Part shown: piece after piece, positions 1 to 8,139 of the stretch
Layout of the letters: every line of letters begins with the position of its first letter
Position numbering within the stretch: position 1 is the first letter of the stretch
Source: Lactobacillus crispatus
GTDB taxonomy: Bacteria; Bacillota; Bacilli; Lactobacillales; Lactobacillaceae
Assembly: GCF_018987235.1 (NCBI RefSeq)
Contig: NZ_CP072197.1
Coordinates: 1,178,001-1,242,000 of the forward strand
DNA length: 64,000 nucleotides
Direction: 5' to 3'
The notes under the pieces: model-generated
What the model was told of the DNA's origin: nothing
What the model saw: only the letters and a program-made list of their open reading frames with translations
The model's database searches: none
Made by a program: the position numbers and the translations under genes

Positions 1-113
1 AACTCAGCTTCTAGCAAGTTATTAACAGCCTGTTGTAGCTCTTTGCGCAATAAATCATTTATTTTGTCTGGATTGAATAGAGCTTGAGCAAAATCTTTGG
101 TAAAATCATTCAT
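1..113 (-). CDS. IS256-family transposase, N-terminal fragment cut by window edge
   Basis: The first 37 codons of the same transposase that is complete at 1429-2607 and 15781-16959; it begins MNDFTKDFAQALF at the ATG ending at 113. Only the N-terminal segment of the Transposase_mut domain lies in the window, so none of the DDE catalytic residues can be checked here. The gene is cut by the window edge and may well be complete outside it. Confidence 0.93.
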   Translation of the reverse strand, partial: MNDFTKDFAQALFNPDKINDLLRKELQQAVNNLLEAE

Positions 114-244
114 GAAGGAGTTCTTCTTTCTGTATGTGTTTTTTTGTTCAAACCAATCATACGAGAAAGGAACTCCTTTTTCTAATGTTTAAAGAAATAA
201 ATTTAAGGAATCATTCATCCTTACACAAACTATTTTACAGTCTC
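1..244 (-). mobile_element. IS256-family element (IS1201-like), copy 1, partial
   Basis: This is the transposase-proximal end of an insertion sequence whose rest lies left of the window. Bases 1-244 match 2495-2738 of the complete copy, offset 2494, with no difference seen. The match stops after the terminal inverted repeat, whose outermost base is 244. The eight bases that follow (245-252, AAAATTTG) should be one half of its target duplication. The element sits inside a YitT-family gene and has removed its 5' half. Confidence 0.95.
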
Positions 245-245
245 A

Positions 246-686
246 AAATTTGGTATTTCGTCTGGCAAAATGCTTTTAGCTTGTGATGCAATAGTACTCT
301 TCGCATCCCTATCTTACTTAGACATCAAGCATATGCTATACACATTATTAGCTTCTTTTGTCTTATCCCGAGTAATGGATACCGTTCAGCAAGGTGCATA
401 CACAGCCCGTGGTTTATTAATTATCTCTGACAAATATGAACAAATTGGCAAGATGATTGATTTAAAACTAAATCGTGGTTTCACATATCTAAAAGCTTTA
501 GGTGGCTATCAACAAAATGAAAAACGTGTAATTTATGTTGTAGTCGCACCGCGGGAAATTCCATCAATCAAAGCTTTAATCAAGCAAGAAGATCCACATG
601 CTTTTGTTTCAATAATTGAGGTAAATGAGGCAATGGGAGAAGGATTTACTTATAAAAAACCACATCGCTTTTTCATCCACAAGTAA
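246..686 (+). pseudogene. YitT-family membrane protein, 5' end removed by IS insertion
   Basis: The reading frame is open from the IS boundary (KFGISSGK...) to a stop at 684-686. It encodes the last transmembrane segments of a YitT (DUF161) protein and the whole C-terminal DUF2179 domain, recognisable from GAYTARGLLIIS followed by about 80 soluble residues. Family members are usually about 280-300 residues, so roughly half is missing; it should lie on the far side of IS copy 1. The ATG at 270 is internal and is not a believable native start. YitT proteins are inner-membrane proteins of unknown function. I read this as an insertionally inactivated gene. Confidence 0.85.
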
Positions 687-728
687 AAAGCTATACCATG
701 ATGCATTTCATGATATAGCTTTTCTTTT
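687..728. terminator. Bidirectional terminator between yitT remnant and SLAP gene
   Basis: A 15-bp stem with one mismatch (687-701 against 708-722) around a six-base loop, with A-rich and T-rich flanks. It lies between two convergent genes and can serve both. Confidence 0.8.
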
Positions 729-729
729 A

Positions 730-1230
730 CTAATAATTAATAATTACAGTCAATACGTTATTAGCTTTAACGTATTCGTTTTCTCCAATTTGAATGAATG
801 GCCGTTCATCAATTTCTTTATGGCCAAGATTTTTAACTTTAGAGCCTTGTTTAACAAACTTACCTGGAATTGGCTGACCATTTTTATCATAAACATATGA
901 TGGATGCTTAATGCGGTTAATTGTCTCGGCTGTGTCCTTAATGTATGGTAAAAATGCCCCTTCCTTAACGAATTTATTCTTACCAATCTTCACAAAATTA
1001 TTGCCATTAATTGATTTAATGCCTAGGATCTTGTAAACACGGCCCTTTTTTAAATGTCCAACTTTTTCTCCTTTGCGGTTAAAAATCGTTGCTTTTCTAG
1101 TCAAGTTTAACTTTTTACCCTGACGAATCGGATTAGTTAGAGCTGCGTTAACTGTCTGAGCAGTCATCGCACCTAAACTTAAGGAGGCTAAGACTACTCC
1201 TGCCATATACATAATTTTTTTGTTCATCAT
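730..1230 (-). CDS. Secreted SLAP-domain (S-layer type) protein
   Basis: A 166-residue exported protein. Residues 1-29 form a signal peptide (two lysines, hydrophobic core, cleavage near VNAA). The rest holds two SLAP units of about 60 residues each (roughly 40-95 and 105-160), with the recurring pattern of a short beta motif, KKGRVYKI or KQGSKVKN, then a V-K-I-G-x-N-x-[FY]-V-K element. In Lactobacillus, SLAP domains bind secondary wall polymers and hold proteins on the cell wall. There is no catalytic domain, so it is a wall-associated protein of unknown role. A good Shine-Dalgarno, AGGGG, lies 8 nt before the ATG. It is monocistronic. Confidence 0.85.
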   Translation of the reverse strand: MMNKKIMYMAGVVLASLSLGAMTAQTVNAALTNPIRQGKKLNLTRKATIFNRKGEKVGHLKKGRVYKILGIKSINGNNFVKIGKNKFVKEGAFLPYIKDTAETINRIKHPSYVYDKNGQPIPGKFVKQGSKVKNLGHKEIDERPFIQIGENEYVKANNVLTVIINY

Positions 1231-1358
1231 GATCTCATCCCCTAATCATTACTTAATCTTCTTACTTATATTTTAACAAAAAATGCAGAGGTTATACACT
1301 TTTCTCTATTTTTATTTATGGGATGAATAACACTTATTCTTTGCAATCTTTCATGGCA

Positions 1359-1366
1359 AGAACTAA
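1359..1366. repeat. Target-site duplication, left half, IS copy 2
   Basis: AGAACTAA, identical to 2739-2746 on the other side of the element. Confidence 0.93.
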
Positions 1367-2738
1367 GAAACTGTCAAATCTTTTGTGTAAATAGATCTTT
1401 CTCGTAAATTGATTTTTTAATTATTTATTTAATCAAAGTAGGATTCTAAGGTGTCCTGAACCTGACCAAAGCCTTTATGAATTCGATTGAAATAACGGTC
1501 ATTGTAGCTCATTGCCTGGATGCCAATAAATGCATCAAGCGACTGTTCAGTTGGAAATTCTGCCTTAGGCTTAGCTTTACGCTTGATGACGTTGTTAAAG
1601 GATTCAATCATATTGGTTGAATAAATTGAAGCTCTGATTTGTTTGGGATAATTGTAGAAGACTAGCAGATCGGGCTCAATTTCCTTCAAACCTTTGATGA
1701 CATGGCTATAAGCTTTATTCCATTTGGCATAGAATTTGTGCAAGACAGCTGCAGCTTCTTTTTTGCTTGTCTGTTGATGTATCTGCTTGAATTCGTTCAT
1801 GATCTTTTCACGATCGTCGACGCGTACTTTAGCGCAGATATTGCGCATGACATGAACCAGGCAGCGTTGAAAATGAGCTTTAGGATAAGTCCTGGCCAAG
1901 GCTGTTTTCATGCCAACAACACCATCAGAAAGAAAAAGCTCAACTTGCTTCAAGCCTCTGGACTTCATGTTTTGAAGCATCTCTGTCCAAACTTCAATGT
2001 TCTCACTAGGAGCAATGCAGTAGTCAATGACTTCCTTATGTCCATTAGGTTTAATGCCAATGGCAATATATACTGCTTCACGCTCAAACGTTTCTCGGCG
2101 CAAAGGAAGGTATGTCGCATCCAAATAGACACAGAAAAACTTGTCGCTTAGCTTGCGCTTGTGATAAGCCTCAATCTTGGGGAGCATCTGCTTGGAAATA
2201 TTTGATACTTGAGCTGGACTATAATGACTGCCATACATTTTCTCAATCAAGTCAGCGATTTCTCTGGTAGTTACGCCTTTGGAGTATAGCTTGATAATCG
2301 TGCTTTCCAAAACATCAGAGTGCTGCTTGTAGTCAGGCAGCGTGTGCTGATGAAACTGACCGTTGCGGTCTCGAGGCACTTGCACTTCAATTGGTCCAAA
2401 CTGGGTATCAACCTTGCGGAAATAAGCACCATTTCTAGAATTGCCAGTATTCCAGCCATTTCTGGCATAGGGATCATAGCCTAGAAAGGCAGTCAACTCA
2501 GCTTCTAGCAAGTTATTAACAGCCTGTTGTAGCTCTTTGCGCAATAAATCATTTATTTTGTCTGGATTGAATAGAGCTTGAGCAAAATCTTTGGTAAAAT
2601 CATTCATGAAGGAGTTCTTCTTTCTGTATGTGTTTTTTTGTTCAAACCAATCATACGAGAAAGGAACTCCTTTTTCTAATGTTTAAAGAAATAAATTTAA
2701 GGAATCATTCATCCTTACACAAACTATTTTACAGTCTC
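1367..2738 (-). mobile_element. IS256-family element (IS1201-like), copy 2, complete
   Basis: A complete 1372-bp insertion sequence. Its ends are imperfect 24-bp inverted repeats: GAAACTGTCAAATC... at 1367, and the complement of GAGACTGTAAAATAG... ending at 2738. It is flanked by a perfect 8-bp direct repeat, AGAACTAA (1359-1366 and 2739-2746), the duplication size expected for this family. It carries a single transposase gene. It inserted between the SLAP gene and the start of a decayed permease gene. It resembles IS1201, known from L. helveticus; the exact IS name is inference. Confidence 0.96.
1429..2607 (-). CDS. IS256-family (Transposase_mut) transposase
   Basis: A full-length 392-residue DDE transposase. 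The catalytic triad can be placed as D in YLDATYLPL, D in LFLSDGVVGMK and E in STNMIESFNNV; the C/H-rich RCLVHVMRN stretch follows the second D as usual in the family. No stop or frameshift is present, so it is probably active. Its protein is identical to the copy at 15781-16959, which points to recent transposition. An inverted repeat directly precedes the start codon. The opposite-strand frame inside it is a codon-use shadow. Confidence 0.96.
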   Translation of the reverse strand: MNDFTKDFAQALFNPDKINDLLRKELQQAVNNLLEAELTAFLGYDPYARNGWNTGNSRNGAYFRKVDTQFGPIEVQVPRDRNGQFHQHTLPDYKQHSDVLESTIIKLYSKGVTTREIADLIEKMYGSHYSPAQVSNISKQMLPKIEAYHKRKLSDKFFCVYLDATYLPLRRETFEREAVYIAIGIKPNGHKEVIDYCIAPSENIEVWTEMLQNMKSRGLKQVELFLSDGVVGMKTALARTYPKAHFQRCLVHVMRNICAKVRVDDREKIMNEFKQIHQQTSKKEAAAVLHKFYAKWNKAYSHVIKGLKEIEPDLLVFYNYPKQIRASIYSTNMIESFNNVIKRKAKPKAEFPTEQSLDAFIGIQAMSYNDRYFNRIHKGFGQVQDTLESYFD

Positions 2739-2746
2739 AGAACTAA
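2739..2746. repeat. Target-site duplication, right half, IS copy 2
   Basis: AGAACTAA, matching 1359-1366. Confidence 0.93.
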
Positions 2747-2797
2747 TCTTAGCTTGTAAGCGTTTGTCAATATTAAGCAATCAAGAGGGTGAAAACA

Positions 2798-4148
2798 ATG
2801 CCAAAAAAACAGTTACTCCCAAGAAGCTTTCGTTCATGTCTATTTACTTCTTGGGAATTAATGGGGTAATTGGGTCCGGTGCCTTTTTACTACCTCAAAC
2901 AATCTATAAAGATATGAACTTGATGAGTGTTTTCGTAACAATTTGTGCTGCTCTTACAGTAAGTATGGTTGCTCTTTGTTATGCTGACTTGTCAAGTCGT
3001 TTTACTGGATCAGGCGCAGCTTGGCTTTATTCATATCACGCCTTTGGGCGATTTACTGGCTACGAACTTGGAATATATACTTGGTTTTTATGATGCTGTA
3101 CATATGCGGCAGAAATAGTAGCTTTGTTAACTATTTTAAAGACTTTGTCCCCTGTTTTTAGTAATCACGCTGTTTACTACGGGATAGCTATTGGAATAAT
3201 TGTGCTGTTTACGATTATTAACTTATTTGGTCGGACAATTGTAAAATTAGTCGATAACTTATCCTCTGCTGCCAAAATGATTACTATTCTGATTTTTATC
3301 ATCATTGGTGCCTTTTTTATTCATAAAATGAACTTTACACCTGTGATTCCTAAAGCAGCAACCTTAGAGGTGTTGGCCCTTACTTCAAACATTTTGGTGC
3401 TGCATTTAGTGTAGTATTTTACATGTTTACTGGATTCTCCTTTATTCCAATTGCTGCAAAACAGATGAATAATCCAGAGAAAAATATTCCCAAAGTATTG
3501 ATCTCAGTGATGATCACTGTGACTATTTTATATGCATTAATGATGTTAGTAGCTATCGGGATTTTAGGATCCAAGATGGTTAATTACAGTACGCCTATTG
3601 CTGTAGCTTTTCAAAAGGCCGTTGGTGATTGGGGCTACGTTCTAGTAATTGCAGGGATGCTGATTAGTGTTATCGGCGTTGCTTTTGCAGGATCTTTCAA
3701 TACTCCATCGTTGATTGCTTCTCTTGCTAATGAGCACGCAATGTTACCTAAATGGATTGGAAAAAAGAACAAGCATGATGCTGCTTGGGTGGCCATTTTA
3801 CTTAGCGCTATCATCACCATGATTTTAATCACACAATCATACCTCTTCTTGGTATCCTGCATTGTATTGGCTTCATTTATTCAATATGTACCATCTATCT
3901 TAGCAGTAATCAAATTCAAGCATACTAATGAATTTCCAAATAACGGTTTTAAACTCCCATTCAGCTATGTTATTCCAGCTTTGGCATTAATTATTTCATG
4001 CTACATGGTAACCAATTTCACTTGGAAAACTATTTTGGTCGGAGTAGTCGTAGGGGTATTAGCCGCAGTAGCTTACTTCTTCATTGAAAAAGATGAAAAA
4101 GTTGAAGAAAAGCATCAAAAGTATTTGTCAAAAATGCGCAATAAATAA
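2798..4148 (+). pseudogene. APC-superfamily amino acid permease, three lesions
   Basis: The three frames together give one permease of about 450 residues: an N-terminal unwound-helix motif GINGVIGSGAFLLP, about 12 membrane segments, and a charged C-terminus ending SKMRNK. Three lesions break it. The best start, ATG at 2798 with AGAGGGTG upstream, is followed by seven A residues, one short of the eight needed to stay in frame. A TGA at 3091-3093 replaces what is probably GGA (WFL-stop-CCTYAAEI). One base is missing near 3388-3392, after ALTSN. The right part is intact and open. APC permeases exchange or import amino acids with protons; the substrate cannot be told. IS copy 2 ends about 60 bp upstream, so promoter damage is also possible. 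Confidence 0.88.
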
Positions 4149-4158
4149 TTTTCAAGTT

Positions 4159-4197
4159 ATAAGGACGATGACTATCGAATATCGCCCTTATTTTTTT
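4159..4197 (+). terminator. Terminator after permease pseudogene
   Basis: AAGGACGAT pairs with ATCGCCCTT (one mismatch) and is followed by seven T residues. The rest of the 4149-4433 gap holds no gene that I can support. Confidence 0.7.
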
Positions 4198-4433
4198 GAT
4201 CAATTAAGACTTTTTAGTCTGCTTTTAAATCTATTTTTCAACTTATACATTATGAAAGCCCATCTCCTCTCATAATATTTAGTGCTAAACTGTTAGATAG
4301 ATTAGTATTAGAAAAGAGCAACAACAAATGAGTAATCATAAAGCTAAAATAAATAACGCTGAAATTAAAACTAGAGTACCCCGCTTCAGACCAAGCCAGT
4401 AAAAAACTTAAGTTAACACAAAAGGAAAAACAT

Positions 4434-5249
4434 ATGTCTGAAGAGATAATTAACACAGTCACAACAAAAAATGATTTTAAGAGTGCATTGAGAAATGCGG
4501 GTATTAAAGATGATGATACCGTATTAGTTCATACTGCACTAAGTAAATTCTATTACGTTCCTAATGGTCCAGAAACCATTGTCGAAGCCTTAAAAGAAGC
4601 TGTGCCTAATGGAACAATAATGATGCCCTCACAAGTTTCCACGAATTGTGATCCAGCCACTTGGGAATATCCACCAGTACAAAAATCTTTGATTCAAGTA
4701 GTTAAGGATGCTATGCCACCTTATAATCCTACAACATCAATGACAGAAGGCTTAGGGGTTACGCCAGAGTATTTCAGAACTTTGCCAGATGTTGTTCGAA
4801 GTACCCATCCTTACTTGCCAATTGCTATTTGGGGCAAAAACAAAGTAAAGATTGCACAGAATCAACCTTTAAATATTCCTTATGGAATTGACAGTCCTTT
4901 AGATTATTTGTACCAGAATAATGGCAAAACTATCTTTTTAGGAACTGATTATGAAACGTGTACAGTTTTGCACTATGCAGAATCCACAATTGGTAGAAAA
5001 ACCGAAACATGTTCTGCTGCAACTAGTCTGGATGAAAGCGGCAAAACTATTTGGACTGAATATCAAAATATTGATATGGATTCATATGATGACTTTAATG
5101 AATTAGGGACAGAGTTTGAAGCAAAGCATCCCTCTGCTATCAAAAAGGTTAAGTTAAACAATGGTGTCATCAAAGCAATAAATGTAAAACCGCTAATTGA
5201 TTTTGCTAGAAAATGGTTTATAAAAAAAGACAATAATCATTCAATTTAA
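4434..5249 (+). CDS. AAC(3)-family aminoglycoside N3-acetyltransferase homologue
   Basis: A 271-residue protein with the fold markers of the antibiotic_NAT (AAC(3)) family: LVHTALSKF near residue 32, GTIMMPS near 62, the RSTHPYLPIAIWG block near 120-132 whose His is conserved in the family, and a C-terminal half of normal length. Known members move acetyl from acetyl-CoA to the 3-amino group of aminoglycosides. Many chromosomal homologues in Firmicutes have no proven resistance role, so this is a family call only. A good ribosome site, AAAGGA, lies 8 nt before the ATG. It stands alone, convergent with the nucleoside operon. Confidence 0.8.
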   Translation: MSEEIINTVTTKNDFKSALRNAGIKDDDTVLVHTALSKFYYVPNGPETIVEALKEAVPNGTIMMPSQVSTNCDPATWEYPPVQKSLIQVVKDAMPPYNPTTSMTEGLGVTPEYFRTLPDVVRSTHPYLPIAIWGKNKVKIAQNQPLNIPYGIDSPLDYLYQNNGKTIFLGTDYETCTVLHYAESTIGRKTETCSAATSLDESGKTIWTEYQNIDMDSYDDFNELGTEFEAKHPSAIKKVKLNNGVIKAINVKPLIDFARKWFIKKDNNHSI

Positions 5250-5253
5250 TAAT

Positions 5254-5288
5254 AAAAGGAAGAAGTCACTTTCAACTTCTTCCTTTTT
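5254..5288. terminator. Bidirectional terminator between AAC(3) gene and phosphorylase operon
   Basis: AAAAGGAAGAAGT pairs with ACTTCTTCCTTTT around a short loop, with A and T tracts on either side. It ends both convergent transcripts. Confidence 0.85.
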
Positions 5289-5290
5289 CT

Positions 5291-6055
5291 TTATTTAATC
5301 TTTGTTAAAACCTTTGCACCTATATTTAAACCTACACTATGCGATTTACCGCCCCAATCACGTTCATCATAATTATCCATATCAGCTAAAGTATCTGCAG
5401 TGAAAAGAAATTGTGCAAAATCAATCTTTCTAAACTGAGCACATGCTGCTAAAGCTGCACATTCCATTTCTACAGTTGACGCACCTAACTGACAAAATTG
5501 TGCCACTTTTTTAGGCGTTTCTCTAAAGAAACCATCTGTTGTCCAAGTCGTTATCTCGTCATATTCTATATTTAGCTCAACTAAAATCTTTTCTACTTCC
5601 TTCAAAAATATAGAATCTAGTTCCACAAGTTGTCCAGGATTCATATAGTGAAAAGATGTCCCTTCATCTCGAATTGCACGTGTTGGAAGTAGCATCGCAT
5701 TTTCAGGTAAATCTACTAAGGCACCTGCTGTTCCAATGGTTAACACCTTTTCTACTCCATAAGCAATTAGCCATTCAAGCAACTGTACAGCTGCCGGTGC
5801 TCCCAAGGGCGCTTGACACAAAGTGAAAAATTCGTTATTAATTTGAACTTCATAAATTTTAGGATTAAAAGAACATGACTCAAATTCACCTAAAGTACGA
5901 TGAAAATGGTGATCTAAAAATGCATTAATTTCTTTTTCCGGCACGAATGCGTAAAGCAATCTTGGATGAAACTGAAATGGCTCTTGATCATGATTTGGTT
6001 CAAGAACTGCATGCTTATTTTTGTCAAAGTCTAAAATGAATGGTTGTTTGTTCAT
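5291..6055 (-). CDS. Nucleoside phosphorylase (NP-I family), copy A
   Basis: A 254-residue cytosolic enzyme of the PNP/uridine phosphorylase superfamily, which splits a nucleoside with phosphate into base and ribose-1-phosphate. Visible motifs are GTAGAL (phosphate loop) near 108, AIRDEGTSFHY near 128 (typical of uridine phosphorylases), WTTDGFFRET near 170 and VEMECAAL near 195 (the Glu that holds the ribose). The Shine-Dalgarno GGAGTG is 8 nt before the ATG. It is the last gene of the operon, 31 nt after a close paralogue. Uridine-type specificity is likely from RDEGTSFHY but not certain. Confidence 0.85.
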   Translation of the reverse strand: MNKQPFILDFDKNKHAVLEPNHDQEPFQFHPRLLYAFVPEKEINAFLDHHFHRTLGEFESCSFNPKIYEVQINNEFFTLCQAPLGAPAAVQLLEWLIAYGVEKVLTIGTAGALVDLPENAMLLPTRAIRDEGTSFHYMNPGQLVELDSIFLKEVEKILVELNIEYDEITTWTTDGFFRETPKKVAQFCQLGASTVEMECAALAACAQFRKIDFAQFLFTADTLADMDNYDERDWGGKSHSVGLNIGAKVLTKIK

Positions 6056-6086
6056 ATTTTACACTCCATTTTTAGTTGAAATATTA

Positions 6087-6848
6087 TCATAAACTCGCTA
6101 ATACCTGAGATCCAATATTCAAGCTAACGCTATATGAATCATGGCCCCAGTTACGTTTATCATAGTTATCCATATCAGCTAAACTATCGGCAGTAAACAA
6201 AATTTGTGCAAAACTTATATTTCTAAATTCTGCACAAGCAGCTAAAGCTGAGCACTCCATTTCTACAGTTTTTGCACCTAGTTTTTTAGCTTGCAAAACT
6301 TGATTAGGTGTTTCTCTAAAAAATCCATCTGTTGTCCAAGTTGTTCCCTTTTCATATTGGAAACCTAAATTTTTTATTTCATTCTCAACTCTTCTTACAA
6401 AATTTTTATCTAATGCAATAATCTTACTTGGTTCTTTGTAGTAAAAAGATGTCCCCTCTCCGCGAATCGCTTCTTGAGGGACAAACATCGTGTTTTCAGG
6501 TAGATTATCCAAAGCTCCTGCGTTTCCAACAGATAAAACTTGTTTAACTCCGTAGTTAATCAACCAATCCAAAAATTTAGTTGAAGCTGATGCTCCTACT
6601 GGAGCTTGACACAAAGTGATTAATTGGTTATTGATTTTCACTTCATATACTTTTGGTCTAAACGAAACAGTTTTAAATTTACCTAAAGTCTTATGAGAGT
6701 GTTTATCTAAAAAAGATTTAATCTCATCATCTGGAACAAACGCAAAAAGTAATTTTTCATGAAACTTATACTGTAAATTTTCGACTCCAGGCTCTATTAC
6801 AGCTTTTTTATTTAAATCAAAGTCTAAAATAAATGGTTCTTCATTCAT
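6087..6848 (-). CDS. Nucleoside phosphorylase (NP-I family), copy B
   Basis: A 253-residue paralogue of the gene just downstream. The two can be aligned end to end without large gaps and share every active-site motif: GNAGAL, AIRGEGTSFYY, WTTDGFFRETP, VEMECSAL, and LFTADSLADMDNYD near the C-terminus. The differences are informative: RDEG in copy A is RGEG here and FHY is FYY, so the two may favour different bases. The Shine-Dalgarno GAGAGGG is close to the ATG. It lies 49 nt after the P-loop kinase gene in the same operon. Confidence 0.85.
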   Translation of the reverse strand: MNEEPFILDFDLNKKAVIEPGVENLQYKFHEKLLFAFVPDDEIKSFLDKHSHKTLGKFKTVSFRPKVYEVKINNQLITLCQAPVGASASTKFLDWLINYGVKQVLSVGNAGALDNLPENTMFVPQEAIRGEGTSFYYKEPSKIIALDKNFVRRVENEIKNLGFQYEKGTTWTTDGFFRETPNQVLQAKKLGAKTVEMECSALAACAEFRNISFAQILFTADSLADMDNYDKRNWGHDSYSVSLNIGSQVLASL

Positions 6849-6897
6849 GTATACCCTCTCCCTTAAATATCCTCATTAAAACAGTCTCGAACCATCG

Positions 6898-7401
6898 CTA
6901 GTCCTCTACTTGAATATCATTCATCACAATTTCAACTTCATCGTCTAAATTCATCTGACTAGTAAAAGCATACTCGGGAATAAAACCAAGATAATCTTTT
7001 TCATTCCACCATGAGCGCATTTTTTCTTCACCAAAAGAATGTTCATGACGAGTTTTATGGCGTTTCATTGTTTCTTCAAACGGAATATCAAAATAATAGG
7101 CATAAATTTGATCACCAAAAAGCTGCTGAGATTTTTTGAATAAATCAGCATACCATTTCGCATTCAAGATACCTTCTAAAATAGTGTAAGAACAGTGATG
7201 ATAACCATACTCAAGCAAGTTTTCTAATAATGGCAAAGCAAATGTCTTTTCTCCGTCTTTAACATTCAGCATTTCTCTTCTAACTGTATCTTGTGGAATC
7301 AATAGTGTATTGTGTGGCAATCGACGATGAATTTCTTTAGACAGTGTAGTTTTGCCACTGCCAGAGTTTCCTCGAATTATAATTAATTTTGATGTCATCA
7401 T
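6898..7401 (-). CDS. P-loop small-molecule kinase (zeta/AAA_33 type)
   Basis: A 167-residue P-loop protein. The Walker A GNSGSGKTT lies at residues 10-18, after the first beta strand LIIIRG. A DTVRREML segment and a lid-like stretch (KRHKTRHEHSFGEEKMRSWW) resemble zeta toxin, chloramphenicol phosphotransferase and related small kinases that phosphorylate nucleosides, sugars or antibiotics. I chose the ATG at 7401 (MMTSKL...) over a GTG at 7413 because the family starts close to the Walker strand; both are possible. It is 22 nt after the CofE-like gene. The substrate is unknown; a nucleoside or base derivative fits the neighbours. Confidence 0.7.
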   Translation of the reverse strand: MMTSKLIIIRGNSGSGKTTLSKEIHRRLPHNTLLIPQDTVRREMLNVKDGEKTFALPLLENLLEYGYHHCSYTILEGILNAKWYADLFKKSQQLFGDQIYAYYFDIPFEETMKRHKTRHEHSFGEEKMRSWWNEKDYLGFIPEYAFTSQMNLDDEVEIVMNDIQVED

Positions 7402-7423
7402 AGAAATCTTCACTTTCTTAAAA

Positions 7424-8137
7424 CTAGTTCACTGCATCCCTAATTGTTGCAAACTTATCAAATGTATAATCTATACCATGAATTTTAACAATAGGCAGCA
7501 TTTTCCCTTTTTGCCCCATCAATAATCCTGCAGAGGCGGCTAACATGTCACAGATAGTTTCAACATTAGTTTTATCTTCATGCTGACTTTTTCTTAAACC
7601 AGAAATACCATACAATCCAACTGCTACTTGAGTGGCACCCTTTTTATCAATTCTTCCATCACTATCGGTAATTATGATAGCTACTCTGACTTTTAATTGA
7701 TTAAAAATATCATCACTAATTCTCTTAGCAATTTCATCACAATTTTTAGGTAAAACTATTGCAGTACCAGCATCAATTTTATCTACACCTGCACTAGTTA
7801 AAAACAAACCATTCGGCAGCCACCCGCCAATAAAGTTCTTAGATGTCTGCAGCTTCTTACCACTCTTATCACTGGTTTGATCAATGATAATTTGAATTAA
7901 TCTTGGATCTTTTCGGGGTATTTGCTGATGCAAACGTAAGGCTAATTGACTTGGACTAATAGAATTTAAGTCAACAAACAGACCTTCAGATTTAGAAATC
8001 AACTTAGAAGCAATACATAAAACATCATTATTATGTATAGTAAAAGCTTCTTTTTGAATTGTTTTAATTATTTCTGCACTTAAATTGCACTTTTTCTCTA
8101 TCTTTGGAAAATTATGCAATGCTTCAATTGTAATCAT
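7424..8137 (-). CDS. CofE-like (coenzyme F420-0:gamma-glutamyl ligase family) protein
   Basis: A 237-residue protein that I assign to the F420_ligase/CofE family: an N-terminal beta segment with VLCIASKLISKSEG near 41, the SAGVDKIDAGTAIVLP block near 115, and the family signature TDSDGRIDKKGATQVAVGLYGI near 158-178. True CofE joins L-glutamate to the F420 precursor using GTP and a divalent metal. Lactobacillus is not known to make F420 and nothing else for it is seen here, so the substrate is probably another small acid or nucleoside derivative. The start is ATG 8137, with GGTGG 8 nt upstream and the deaminase stop only 2 nt away; an upstream TTG at 8152 is less likely. Confidence 0.72.
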   Translation of the reverse strand: MITIEALHNFPKIEKKCNLSAEIIKTIQKEAFTIHNNDVLCIASKLISKSEGLFVDLNSISPSQLALRLHQQIPRKDPRLIQIIIDQTSDKSGKKLQTSKNFIGGWLPNGLFLTSAGVDKIDAGTAIVLPKNCDEIAKRISDDIFNQLKVRVAIIITDSDGRIDKKGATQVAVGLYGISGLRKSQHEDKTNVETICDMLAASAGLLMGQKGKMLPIVKIHGIDYTFDKFATIRDAVN

Positions 8138-8139
8138 GA

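Noticed and set aside
625..900. 91-residue plus-strand frame across the yitT/SLAP junction
   Set aside because: It runs through the terminator hairpin and antisense to the SLAP gene, and has no supporting signal.
1702..2151. 149-residue frame opposite the transposase (and its mirror at 16237-16686)
   Set aside because: It lies wholly inside the transposase gene in an antisense frame, has no ribosome site and shows no domain. It is a codon-use shadow.
4250..4462. 70-residue minus-strand frame in the gap before the AAC(3) gene
   Set aside because: Hydrophobic by composition of A/T-rich DNA, overlaps the AAC(3) start region antisense, and has no ribosome site.
4434..5249. Calling this gene an aminoglycoside resistance determinant
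   Set aside because: Family membership alone does not show resistance, and it is an isolated chromosomal gene without a resistance context.
7424..8137. Evidence for F420 biosynthesis in this strain
   Set aside because: Only the ligase-like gene is present; no cofC, cofD or fbiC-type gene is in the window, and neighbours point to nucleosides.
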